Assembly (NCBI RefSeq): GCF_000177195.2
Contig: NC_015953.1
Location: forward strand, 4,588,001-4,652,000
From: Streptomyces sp. SirexAA-E
Lineage (GTDB): Bacteria > Actinomycetota > Actinomycetes > Streptomycetales > Streptomycetaceae
Direction of reading: 5' to 3'
DNA: 64,000 bases
How positions within the stretch are numbered: position 1 is the stretch's first letter; each line of letters opens with the position of its first letter. Of this stretch, positions 15,949 through 23,286 are shown piece by piece. The position numbers and the translations under genes were made by a program. The notes beneath the pieces were generated by a model. It did not search any database, was not told the DNA's origin, and saw nothing but the letters and a program-made list of their open reading frames with translations.

Positions 15949-16719
15949 TCAGTGCCGCAGCGACTGCCCGAAACCGGCCGCCAGCGGCATCCGCAGCCCG
16001 AGCGGCGGTGGTGCGGCGAACGCGTCCACGACCGGGCGGGCGTACGAGCGGGCGAAGAGCGAGCCCCGCACGAAGTCCACCGCCAGCGCGACCACTTCGG
16101 AGCGGTGCTGGCGCAGCGCGTGCCCGTCGGAGTGCACCTCGAACCGGCAGGTGTCGCGGTTGGTCTTCTTGGCGCGTTCGGCCAGCCGGTAGGAGAGCTC
16201 CGGATTCGTGCGCGCGTCGTTCGTGCCGTGCACGATCAGCACCCGGCGCCCCGCCAGATGCTTGACCGGCTCCGGTTCGGGGCGGGGCTCCGGCGCGGTG
16301 GCCTCGGGCAGCCAGGGCGCCATCGCCAGCACCGATGTGACGGCCGTGTGCCCGGCCGCCCGCAGGGCCGCCCGGCCGCCCATCCCGTGGCCCACGAGGC
16401 AGACCGGCACGTCGCCGTACCGCCGCTGGACCTCGTCGGCGGCCCAGTCGGCGTCGGCCACCGGGTCGGCCCCGGGGTTCCAGCCGCGGCAGCGGTAGCG
16501 GACCACGTGCACGGCGAGCCCGTCCTCCACGCCGGCCCGGGCCAGGGTCCGGGCGAACGGCAGCTGGGCGGCGTACGACAAGGGGGAGGGACGGCGACGC
16601 GAGTCGGTCTCGCCGTCCGGGAGCAGCAGGACCACGCCGCTGACCTCGGATAGTGTCCCGGCCGTGTGGACGGCCCGTCCCAGCCTCGCGCAGGGCTGGG
16701 GAAGTGCGCGCTGTGCCAT
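15949..16719 (-). CDS. Alpha/beta-hydrolase-fold protein lacking the Ser nucleophile
   Basis: 256 residues with the fold's landmarks: the N-terminal strand SGVVLLLPDGE, the nucleophile-elbow region CLVGHGMGGRAA, an acid-loop HGTNDARTNP and a His loop SDGHALRQH. The elbow reads G-H-G-M-G where active enzymes have G-x-S-x-G; the codon is GGG, so the catalytic Ser is replaced by Gly. The His and Asp positions are kept. It may be a non-hydrolytic relative, or use another mechanism. It is divergent from adenosine deaminase and so shares the operator region, which may bring it into the salvage regulon. Confidence 0.75.
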   Translation of the reverse strand: MAQRALPQPCARLGRAVHTAGTLSEVSGVVLLLPDGETDSRRRPSPLSYAAQLPFARTLARAGVEDGLAVHVVRYRCRGWNPGADPVADADWAADEVQRRYGDVPVCLVGHGMGGRAALRAAGHTAVTSVLAMAPWLPEATAPEPRPEPEPVKHLAGRRVLIVHGTNDARTNPELSYRLAERAKKTNRDTCRFEVHSDGHALRQHRSEVVALAVDFVRGSLFARSYARPVVDAFAAPPPLGLRMPLAAGFGQSLRH

Positions 16720-16792
16720 GACAGAACAGTGTCAGAAGGCCAGGTGTATTCCATCCGACTTCGCAGTCACTGTTACGCATCGGGGGCAGCGA

Positions 16793-16806
16793 TCTACGCG
16801 CGTAGG
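16793..16806. promoter_or_regulatory. Salvage operator site 4 (adenosine deaminase promoter)
   Basis: TCTACGCGCGTAGG, one mismatch to the consensus. It ends 3 bp before the -10 element TACAGT (16810-16815), that is, inside the promoter spacer. Confidence 0.8.
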
Positions 16807-16809
16807 CGC

Positions 16810-16815
16810 TACAGT
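16810..16815 (+). promoter_or_regulatory. -10 element of a leaderless adenosine deaminase transcript
   Basis: TACAGT lies 6 nt before ATG 16822, the spacing expected if transcription starts at the A of the ATG. No ribosome binding site is present. Confidence 0.55.
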
Positions 16816-16821
16816 GCCCAG

Positions 16822-17976
16822 ATGATGAGCCAGACCCCGAACGTCCCCGGTCCCGACCAGATCCGCCGCGCCCCCAAGGTGTTGCTGCACGACCACCTCG
16901 ACGGGGGCCTGCGCCCCGGAACCATCGTCGAGCTGGCCGCGGCCCAGGGGTACGAGGCCCTGCCCGAGACGGAGGCGGACAAGCTCGGCGTCTGGTTCCG
17001 TGAGGCGGCGGACTCCGGTTCGCTGGAGCGGTACCTGGAGACCTTCGCCCACACCTGCGCCGTCATGCAGACCCGCGACGCGCTGTTCCGGGTGGCGGCC
17101 GAGTGCGCCGAGGACCTCGCCGAGGACGGTGTCGTCTACGCCGAGGTGCGGTACGCCCCCGAGCAGCACCTCACCGACGGGCTGACCCTCGAAGAGGTCG
17201 TCGAGGCGGTCAACGACGGTTTCCGTGAGGGCGAGCGCCGGGCCCGCGCCAACGGGCACCGGATCAGGGTCGGCGCCCTCCTCACGGCGATGCGGCACGC
17301 CGCCCGCGCCCTGGAGATCGCCGAACTCGCCAACCGCTACCGCGATCTGGGTGTCGTCGGCTTCGACATCGCCGGTGCCGAGGCGGGCTACCCTCCCACC
17401 CGCCACCTCGACGCGTTCGAGTACCTCAAGCGGGAGAACAACCACTTCACCATCCACGCGGGCGAGGCCTTCGGCCTGCCGTCCATCTGGCAGGCCCTCC
17501 AGTGGTGCGGCGCCGACCGGCTCGGCCACGGCGTCCGCATCATCGACGACATCGAGGTCGCCGACGACGGCGGCGTGAAGCTCGGCCGCCTCGCCTCCTA
17601 CGTCCGGGACAAGCGCATCCCGCTGGAGCTCTGCCCGTCCTCCAACCTCCAGACGGGCGCCGCCGCCTCGTACGCGGAGCACCCCATCGGGCTGCTGCGG
17701 AAGCTGCATTTCCGCGCCACCGTGAACACGGACAACCGGCTGATGAGCGGCACCAGCATGAGCCGCGAATTCGAGAAGCTGACCGAGACATTCGGATACA
17801 CGCTCGACGACATGCAGTGGTTCACAGTCAATGCGATGAAATCAGCGTTCATTCCTTTCGATGAACGTCTGGCCATGATCAACGACGTCGTGAAGCCCGG
17901 TTACGCCGAGCTGAAGTCGGAGTGGCTCTTCCGTCAGACGTCCACCACCAGCGGTTCTTCGGGTTCCTCCGCCTGA
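16822..17976 (+). CDS. add: Adenosine deaminase
   Basis: 384 residues of the AMP/adenosine deaminase TIM-barrel family; it converts adenosine/deoxyadenosine to inosine/deoxyinosine in the cytoplasm. The metal and catalytic motifs are intact: HDH (His23, His25), FDIAGAEAGYPP, the HAGEAFG motif with the third His and the catalytic Glu, LGHGVRIIDD, and the late Asp motif VNTDNRLMSGTSMSREF. Two adjacent ATGs (16822, 16825) can start it. With the nearby phosphorylases it routes adenosine to inosine and then hypoxanthine. The operator sits in its promoter spacer. Confidence 0.95.
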   Translation: MMSQTPNVPGPDQIRRAPKVLLHDHLDGGLRPGTIVELAAAQGYEALPETEADKLGVWFREAADSGSLERYLETFAHTCAVMQTRDALFRVAAECAEDLAEDGVVYAEVRYAPEQHLTDGLTLEEVVEAVNDGFREGERRARANGHRIRVGALLTAMRHAARALEIAELANRYRDLGVVGFDIAGAEAGYPPTRHLDAFEYLKRENNHFTIHAGEAFGLPSIWQALQWCGADRLGHGVRIIDDIEVADDGGVKLGRLASYVRDKRIPLELCPSSNLQTGAAASYAEHPIGLLRKLHFRATVNTDNRLMSGTSMSREFEKLTETFGYTLDDMQWFTVNAMKSAFIPFDERLAMINDVVKPGYAELKSEWLFRQTSTTSGSSGSSA

Positions 17977-17993
17977 GCGAGTGCGCGGGGAAG

Positions 17994-18023
17994 CGGCCGG
18001 GACCGCGGAATTCCGGCCGTTTT
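17994..18023 (+). terminator. Terminator after add
   Basis: 7-bp stem CGGCCGG/CCGGCCG with a 12-nt loop, followed by TTTT (18020-18023) that can also pair with AAG before the stem. It is one of the few hairpins here with a T tract. Confidence 0.75.
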
Positions 18024-18108
18024 CCGTGTCCGGGGATGTTTGCGGGAGGGGTGCGGGGCTGACTACGTTGCAGAGCCGCTCACATCCCCTTCCCCAAGGA
18101 TGAATGTC

Positions 18109-18444
18109 ATGAAGCAGTCTGCTGTCAGGACCCTCGGTGTCGCCGCAATCGGTGCCGCTTTCGCCGCCGCCGGTGCGGGAAGCGCCTCCGCCGTCGCTCT
18201 GCCCGTCGACTCCGTGGCCGACGTGCTGCCCGCCAACGTCGCGCTCGACTCCGTGACCGACGCGGTGCCGACCGTGCAGAAGGCCGCGGGCGGCCTGCTC
18301 GACCAGCAGAAGGGCGGCAACCAGAAGGGTGGCGGCGCCCTGAAGACGAAGGGCACCAACCTGCTCGGCGGCCTGCCCGCCGGCGGCCTGACCGGCGCCC
18401 TGCCCACCGGCGGTCTGACCAGCGGCCTGCCGCTCGGCCGCTGA
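18109..18444 (+). CDS. Small secreted Gly/Leu-rich protein
   Basis: 111 residues. Signal peptide about 1-29 (GAGSASA-VALPVD). The mature part begins LPVDSVADVLPANVALDSVTDAVPTV. A basic QQKGGNQKGGGALKTKG linker and a tail of repeated GGL-P units (GGLPAGGLTGALPTGGLTSGLPLG) follow. AAGGA lies 8 nt before ATG 18109. I do not recognise a function. Composition and style are shared with the secreted protein at 27594-28022, and both resemble small exported proteins common in Streptomyces. Confidence 0.78.
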   Translation: MKQSAVRTLGVAAIGAAFAAAGAGSASAVALPVDSVADVLPANVALDSVTDAVPTVQKAAGGLLDQQKGGNQKGGGALKTKGTNLLGGLPAGGLTGALPTGGLTSGLPLGR

Positions 18445-18478
18445 GGTCTCACACGCCTCGCGTGCCCCGGCACGCACA

Positions 18479-18511
18479 GAGGGCGCGCACCCGGTCAGGG
18501 TGCGCGCCCTC
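18479..18511. terminator. Bidirectional terminator
   Basis: Perfect 14-bp stem GAGGGCGCGCACCC/GGGTGCGCGCCCTC with a 5-nt loop, between the converging small secreted protein and PspC genes. Confidence 0.88.
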
Positions 18512-18555
18512 CTGCCGTTCTCCCCGTACGTGCCGTTCCCCCCTGGACCCCGCCG

Positions 18556-18759
18556 TCACCAGGCCGTCGCGGAGGAACGCTTCTCCGACGGCAGCAGCAC
18601 CCACAGCGCCAGGTAGAGCAGGAACTGCGGGCCGGGCAGCAGGCAGGAGACCAGGAAGATCACGCGCATCGTCCCGGCGGAGGTGCCGAAGCGGCGTGCC
18701 AGCCCCGCGCACACTCCACCGATCATGCGGCCTTCGGTCGGGCGGACAAGTGCGGCCAT
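18556..18759 (-). CDS. Small PspC-domain membrane protein
   Basis: 67 residues forming a single PspC domain. The N-terminus (LVRPTEGRMIGGVCAGLA) carries the diagnostic GGVCAGLA, followed by ARRFGTSAGTMRVIFLVSCLLPG and a transmembrane helix ending LALWVLLPSE. AAGGAG lies 6 nt before ATG 18759. PspC domains occur in envelope stress sensors; a stand-alone copy this short may act as an adaptor. No other psp genes are adjacent. Confidence 0.88.
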   Translation of the reverse strand: MAALVRPTEGRMIGGVCAGLARRFGTSAGTMRVIFLVSCLLPGPQFLLYLALWVLLPSEKRSSATAW

Positions 18760-18850
18760 GGTGAACTCCTTCGTGAACCGTGGCGGGAGCAGCTCCGTCG
18801 TGCTCCCGATATCTCCATGGTGCCCGCGTGAAGGAGGACAAAGCATCGCT

Positions 18851-19420
18851 CTACGGGGCGATACCGACCCTGGAAATCGTCGGGGTCGCCCCCTGAGGGG
18901 CTTCACTCCGCAGCGCCCGGGACTCGTGCCGGAACCGCGAGAGATCCCCGGCCCCCGCCCGGTTCCCCCGGCGCAGCCGCACCCGGCACACCGGGACGAC
19001 CAGCAGATGGGCGAGCGCCACCCCGGCCGTGTTCAGCAGGATCGAGTCGACGTCCACGACCTGTCCTGGCACCCCCGTCTGCCCCAGCTCGATGGCCGAC
19101 GAGATCAGGGCCCCGGCCGCGACCGTCCGGGCCAGCGAGGCCCACGGGGAGACCAGCAGCCGCCCGCCGGCCATCGGCAGCAGCACGCCCAGCGGGGCCA
19201 GCACGCCCAGCCCCTCACCGATCCGGCGCGCCGCCTCGGCCGGACCGAGGGACAGGTCCGCTCTGATCCCGTCGAAGGGCCGCAGGTTCGCGGCGGTCAC
19301 CCAGGGGACGTCCAGCGGGCGCAAGGTCAGCCAGCAGACGAACAGCAGATGCGCGAGGAGGAGGACTACCCCCGCCGCGCGGAAGCGGATGACGGACCGG
19401 CCGTCCGAACTGTGACGCAC
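18851..19420 (-). CDS. VanZ-family membrane protein
   Basis: About 189 residues with four to five hydrophobic segments and the VanZ layout: an N-terminal helix AGVVLLLAHLLFVCWLTLRPLDVP, an extracytoplasmic NLRPFDGIRADL segment, helices around LGVLAPLGVLLP and ISSAIELGQT, and the conserved VVDVDSILLNTAGVALAHLL. VanZ proteins were named for teicoplanin resistance; most actinobacterial members have unknown roles in the envelope. The start is uncertain: GTG 19420 is preferred because upstream sequence is low-complexity and out of keeping with the family. Confidence 0.8.
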   Translation of the reverse strand: MRHSSDGRSVIRFRAAGVVLLLAHLLFVCWLTLRPLDVPWVTAANLRPFDGIRADLSLGPAEAARRIGEGLGVLAPLGVLLPMAGGRLLVSPWASLARTVAAGALISSAIELGQTGVPGQVVDVDSILLNTAGVALAHLLVVPVCRVRLRRGNRAGAGDLSRFRHESRALRSEAPQGATPTISRVGIAP

Positions 19421-19740
19421 GAGCACCAAGACGCCACGACCGGCAGGATCGGTTCCGCCCGGACGCGCCAAGGGACTGTGACGACCGGCACGCCCCTGCC
19501 CCCCCCCGCTGCCCGGGCCCGGTACTCGCCGTCCCCGCGGGGACCCATGGGCGCCCTCCCCATCGACCGCTGGCTCGGCTCGCATCGTCGTTCGGGTGAT
19601 CGACGGGCTGCCGACAGTACGGTGGTCGGCAGGCCGGGGCGGCCAGGTGGGCCGTCGGCTGGGCGCGACTCGTTTCACCGCGGTCGTGCGGTTCCAGGAG
19701 CTGTGCGTGGGTCGACGCCGACGTACGGTGCGCGTGGGCG
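19421..19740. other. Intergenic stretch without a recognisable gene
   Basis: About 320 bp between the VanZ gene and the TetR gene. Open frames exist on both strands, but none resembles a known family and all have low-complexity translations. I see no strong hairpin. It marks the left edge of what looks like an accessory insertion. Confidence 0.5.
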
Positions 19741-20349
19741 TCAGCCTCCCTGCGCGTCCCAGTTCGCGAGCACGGCGTCGGCCGCGGTGTGAAGGTGCCC
19801 TGCCGGTGTGCCGTCACACACCTGTGTCGAGATGCCGAGCAAGAAGCCGTGGATCATCGACGTGACGCCGTCCACGTCGGTGTCCTCGGCGAGTTCCCCT
19901 GAGTCGATACCGCGCACGACGCACGCCCTGATGCGTGCTCGGTCCGAAGCGCGACGTGCTGCCACGACCTTTCGCGCTCCGGCCTCGCCCGCCCCCGGCG
20001 CCCGCACCGTCCCCGAGAGGGCGACGAGGCATCCGCGAGGGTGGGACGTATCGGTCTGCATGCTGATCGAGCCGTGGAGGAGCAGGGAGATGGCCTCCCG
20101 GGGGCTCGCCACCTCGTCGGCCACGACGTCGGTGACGCTGCCCGGCCCGGCGATGTAGTGCTCGACGGCCTTCTCGAACAATCCCTCCTTCGAGTCGAAG
20201 GCGCCGTACAGGCTCGCGGAGGACAGCCCTGTGGCCTCGCGGAGCTGGGCCAGCGATGTCGCTTCGTAGCCCTGTTCCCAGAACAGCAGCATCGCGGCCT
20301 CCAGGACCGCCTCCATGTCGAAGGCGCGGGGGCGACCGGCGGGGGGCAC
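19741..20349 (-). CDS. TetR family regulator (TetR_C_16/YxaF-like)
   Basis: 202 residues. The HTH covers about residues 13-58 (MEAVLEAAMLLFWEQGYEATSLAQLREATG, then SASLYGAFDSKEGLFEKAVEHY). The C-terminal domain has RGCLVALSGTVRAP, typical of the AcrR group that controls efflux pumps. GTG 20349 follows GGAGG by 6 nt. It is divergent from an MFS pump over two related palindromes and is probably its repressor. Slightly looser codon use than neighbours suggests acquisition. Confidence 0.88.
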   Translation of the reverse strand: MPPAGRPRAFDMEAVLEAAMLLFWEQGYEATSLAQLREATGLSSASLYGAFDSKEGLFEKAVEHYIAGPGSVTDVVADEVASPREAISLLLHGSISMQTDTSHPRGCLVALSGTVRAPGAGEAGARKVVAARRASDRARIRACVVRGIDSGELAEDTDVDGVTSMIHGFLLGISTQVCDGTPAGHLHTAADAVLANWDAQGG

Positions 20350-20368
20350 GACGAACCTCCTCCATAAC

Positions 20369-20382
20369 GGACCGATTGATCC
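20369..20382. promoter_or_regulatory. Candidate TetR operator, TetR-proximal
   Basis: GGACCGATTGATCC matches the perfect palindrome at 20416-20429 at 12 of 14 positions. It lies just upstream of the TetR start, consistent with autoregulation. Confidence 0.6.
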
Positions 20383-20415
20383 AGTTTGACGCGCGCGGTG
20401 CCCCCTGTCAATATC

Positions 20416-20429
20416 GGATCGATCGATCC
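20416..20429. promoter_or_regulatory. Candidate TetR operator, MFS-proximal
   Basis: Perfect 14-bp palindrome GGATCGATCGATCC, 23 bp upstream of the MFS start. The same TCCATAAC octamer flanks both this site and the one at 20369-20382. Confidence 0.68.
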
Positions 20430-20452
20430 ATAACTAGTGGAGGTCCGCCTCG

Positions 20453-21646
20453 ATGACCACAACGTGTCCCGCGCCGGTTCCCGAGCGAGCGCACGAGTCA
20501 CTCCCCGTCGCGGCGCTGGTGGTGATGGCGTGTACCGGATTCATCGTGATCATGACTGAGACGCTGCCGGCGGGACTGCTTCCGCAGCTCGCCGTCGGAC
20601 TCCACGTCTCCGAAGGCGGCGCCGGACAGCTCGTGAGCGCCTACGCGATCGGAACGGTCCTCTCGGCGATACCCGCGATCACGCTGACGCGCGGGGTGCG
20701 GCGCAAGCCGCTCCTCCTCGCGGGCCTGCTCGGGTTCCTGGTGGCGAACGCCGTCACCGCGGTGTCGCCGTCGTTCACCGTCGCTCTCGTCGCCCGGTTC
20801 GTCGGGGGAGCCTTCTCCGGTCTGCTGTGGGGCATGCTCGCCGGATACGCCCGGCGTATCGCCGCACCTGAGCACGCCGGGCGTGCCCTCGCCGTCGCCA
20901 TGACCGGAACCCCGGTCGCCCTCGGCGTCGGAACACCGCTTGGCGCCTGGCTGGGCTCGACGGTCGGGTGGCGCTGGTCCTTCGCCGTGATGTCGCTTCT
21001 CAGCGTCATCGTCATGATCTTCGCGAAGTCCCTCGTGCCCGACGCCCCGGGGCAGTCGACACGGACACGCGCTCCGCTCCGCCGGGTACTGGGCATTCCC
21101 GGCGTGGCGACCGTCCTCGCCGTCGTATGCGTCTGGATGCTCGCGCACAACCTGCTCTACACCTACATCGCTTCCTATCTGCAGCAGATGCGTCTCGCGC
21201 TCAGGCCCGACGTCACGCTTCTCGTCTTCGGTGTCGCCGCGCTCGGAGGCATCTGGATCACCGGCGTGTTCATCGACCGCGCACTTCGCAGGCTCACCCT
21301 GGCGAGCGTGACCCTGTTCGTGGTCGCCGCGGCGCTTCTTGCCGCCGCGCAGCAGTCCACTGTGCTCGTGCTCCTCGCGATCATCCTGTGGGGCCTCGCG
21401 TTCGGCGGCTCGGCGACGCAGTTGCAGACGGCCATGGGGGAGGCCGCGGGCGAGAACGCCGATGCGGCGAACGCGATGCTGACGACATCCTTCAACATGG
21501 CGATCTTCGCGGGTGGTGCCGTGGGTGCTGTGATCGTCGACGGCGTGGGCGCACCGGTTCTTCCAGCCGGGATGATCGCTCTCACACTCGTGGCACTCGT
21601 CATGGTCGGCTTCGGCCGGCGCGCGGCGTTCCCCGCAGGGCGTTGA
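20453..21646 (+). CDS. MFS efflux transporter (DHA1, AraJ/chloramphenicol-resistance-like)
   Basis: 397 residues with 12 predicted helices. TM1 carries TGFIVIMTETLPAGLLPQLA, a hallmark of the DHA1 drug/arabinose efflux group. The TM2-3 loop reads LTRGVRRKPLLL, and the antiporter motif C appears as GTPVALGVGTPLGAWLG in TM5. ATG 20453 follows GGAGG. It is likely a proton-coupled exporter of a toxic compound, induced when the ligand releases the divergent TetR repressor. Substrate unknown. Confidence 0.88.
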   Translation: MTTTCPAPVPERAHESLPVAALVVMACTGFIVIMTETLPAGLLPQLAVGLHVSEGGAGQLVSAYAIGTVLSAIPAITLTRGVRRKPLLLAGLLGFLVANAVTAVSPSFTVALVARFVGGAFSGLLWGMLAGYARRIAAPEHAGRALAVAMTGTPVALGVGTPLGAWLGSTVGWRWSFAVMSLLSVIVMIFAKSLVPDAPGQSTRTRAPLRRVLGIPGVATVLAVVCVWMLAHNLLYTYIASYLQQMRLALRPDVTLLVFGVAALGGIWITGVFIDRALRRLTLASVTLFVVAAALLAAAQQSTVLVLLAIILWGLAFGGSATQLQTAMGEAAGENADAANAMLTTSFNMAIFAGGAVGAVIVDGVGAPVLPAGMIALTLVALVMVGFGRRAAFPAGR

Positions 21647-21839
21647 TCGAGAACTGACCGGACCACACCCCGTGGCTCGGCATGCCGCCTTGGACGGGTA
21701 CGCGGTCCAGCGGCGGATCGGTGAGTCGGGGGCGCTGCTCGGCTGCAGGCGGCGGACCTTCTCCACGCTGACCGAACAGAGCCTCACCTGACCTGGGACG
21801 GATCGGTCCTGACGTGGGCGTGAAGGTCGGCGAGCCGAC

Positions 21840-22475
21840 TCAGTCCATGTCCTCCTCGTCCTCCTCCATGTCCGCGTACCCGGATTGAAACAGGGCGGAG
21901 AAGCTGGGGTACTTCGTCGGGTCGCCGTACTTCGGTGCGAACGCGTAGGCGGCCCACTCGCCGTCCGGTCCGACGTCGGTCGGATCGAGCAGCCAGAAGT
22001 CCTCTCCCCGGGCGATCTCGACGGAACGGCGGAACAACTCGACTATTTCCTCGTTGTCGGGTATCGAGGCATAGATGTCGATCACGCGTCCGCCGGCGGC
22101 ACTGTCCCGCATCCACACGACGCGGCCGCACGGGTGGACGCCGTCCACGTAGTCGTCCAGACGCGTCCACCCGTCGCTCGCCAGGAAGAATCCCCGCAGG
22201 CTGGGTGGGAACCGCACCCCGAGCCGCTCCTCGGATCGAACCAGGGCTTCCTCTGCGGCGGGAGCTGCACCCAGCCACTGCTCAACCCGTCCCCCTCGAT
22301 CCAGAACCTCCAGCTGATCGTCGTCCAGCAGGTCGACCAACTCTTCTTCGTCGGCACGGACCTTCACGTACAGCTCGCCGTATCGCTCCAGAAAGACACG
22401 CCATTCCTCCGGCGTGTTAAGAACACCGGTAACTTCATCCGCTTCAGGCTCAGTTGCTTCAGTCACGCCGATCAT
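21840..22475 (-). CDS. SUKH (SMI1/KNR4)-family protein, possible orphan immunity protein
   Basis: About 211 residues. The core matches the SMI1/KNR4 fold: EEALVRSEERLGVRFPPSLRGFFLASDGW (residues about 80-110), then VWMRDS and a conserved ...GDPTKYPSFSALFQSG ending. An acidic C-terminus follows (MEEDEEDMD). SUKH proteins often give immunity to polymorphic nuclease or deaminase toxins. No toxin, PT-HINT or secretion gene lies within view, so it may be an orphan immunity gene against foreign toxins or a housekeeping SUKH. ATG 22475 is preferred; no clear ribosome binding site. Confidence 0.8.
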   Translation of the reverse strand: MIGVTEATEPEADEVTGVLNTPEEWRVFLERYGELYVKVRADEEELVDLLDDDQLEVLDRGGRVEQWLGAAPAAEEALVRSEERLGVRFPPSLRGFFLASDGWTRLDDYVDGVHPCGRVVWMRDSAAGGRVIDIYASIPDNEEIVELFRRSVEIARGEDFWLLDPTDVGPDGEWAAYAFAPKYGDPTKYPSFSALFQSGYADMEEDEEDMD

Positions 22476-22626
22476 GGTGCCAGGCGGCTCTGACAATGCG
22501 ATGGTCGCCGACCGTACCGCCCGCGAGGGCCGGCCCGTGGTCGCTGCCTCCGATGCGGGCGTGGGATTCGACGGCAGAACCCAAGAGCGTGCAGATCAAG
22601 ACACCGTGTCAACGATCGGCAAGCCC

Positions 22627-23286
22627 TTAGGAGGCCTTCGGCGTCGGGGCCTCCGTCGGCCGGCTCTTCGTCTCCGACGTGCACAGATAGTCCCGCGGCT
22701 CGTAGGCGCCGGGCCCGCCGAGCAGCGCCGAGCCCCCGGATCCCCCCGCGTCGCTCTCCGCGTACGAGCACACCAGCTGCGCCAGCGCCTCCGCCGGCAG
22801 GTCCTCGGGCTGCTCGCTGAGACGCAGGGTGCCCTGCGGATCGCCCGCGCGGGCACCGCCGACCCGCAGGTCCGCCGGTACCAGCGTGGAGAAGCCCGCC
22901 CGCTGCTCCTCGTCGGACGGCTTCTGCCGCAACTGGGCCAGCAGCGTCCGTGCGACCCGCAGCCGGTCCGACCCCGACCCGTCGACCTCGACCGTGCGTT
23001 CCACCGGCGCCAGCTGTGAGGCGCACACGAGATAGACCTGGACCGTCAGGCTGTCCGGCGGCCGGTTGCCGGTGTCCGTCCCGGACGTCCGGCACGGCAC
23101 CCGGGACGGCGCCGCCCCGGCGTCCACCGGCACCGACGTGCTCCGGATCCCGCACCCGGCGGCCAGCGCCACACAGGCCACGGCGGCACCGAGCGCGGCG
23201 GCGGCCCGGCCGGCCCGCGCCCCGGCGGCCGGACCGCCGCCCGGCCGGGCACCCCGGCCCGCGCCGTACGAACGCTCGCTGCGCAT
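22627..23286 (-). CDS. Lipoprotein co-transcribed with afsQ1-afsQ2
   Basis: 219 residues. The basic Arg/Gly-rich N-terminus is followed by a hydrophobic segment and lipobox LAAGC (Cys about 45). The mature domain has conserved Cys residues (RVPCRTSG, YLVCASQL, LVCSYAES, YLCTSE) that could form disulfides, and a segment LTVQVYLVCASQLAPVERTV ... DRLRVARTLLAQL that hints at a GerMN-like fold. ATG overlaps the afsQ2 stop (ATGA). In S. coelicolor a lipoprotein gene occupies the same place; an accessory role in AfsQ sensing is plausible but not shown by sequence. Confidence 0.8.
   Translation of the reverse strand: MRSERSYGAGRGARPGGGPAAGARAGRAAAALGAAVACVALAAGCGIRSTSVPVDAGAAPSRVPCRTSGTDTGNRPPDSLTVQVYLVCASQLAPVERTVEVDGSGSDRLRVARTLLAQLRQKPSDEEQRAGFSTLVPADLRVGGARAGDPQGTLRLSEQPEDLPAEALAQLVCSYAESDAGGSGGSALLGGPGAYEPRDYLCTSETKSRPTEAPTPKAS

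Noticed and set aside
22476..22626. Transposase fragment beside the SUKH gene
   Set aside because: Frames here give short Arg-rich peptides with no convincing match to transposase motifs, and no terminal inverted repeats were seen.
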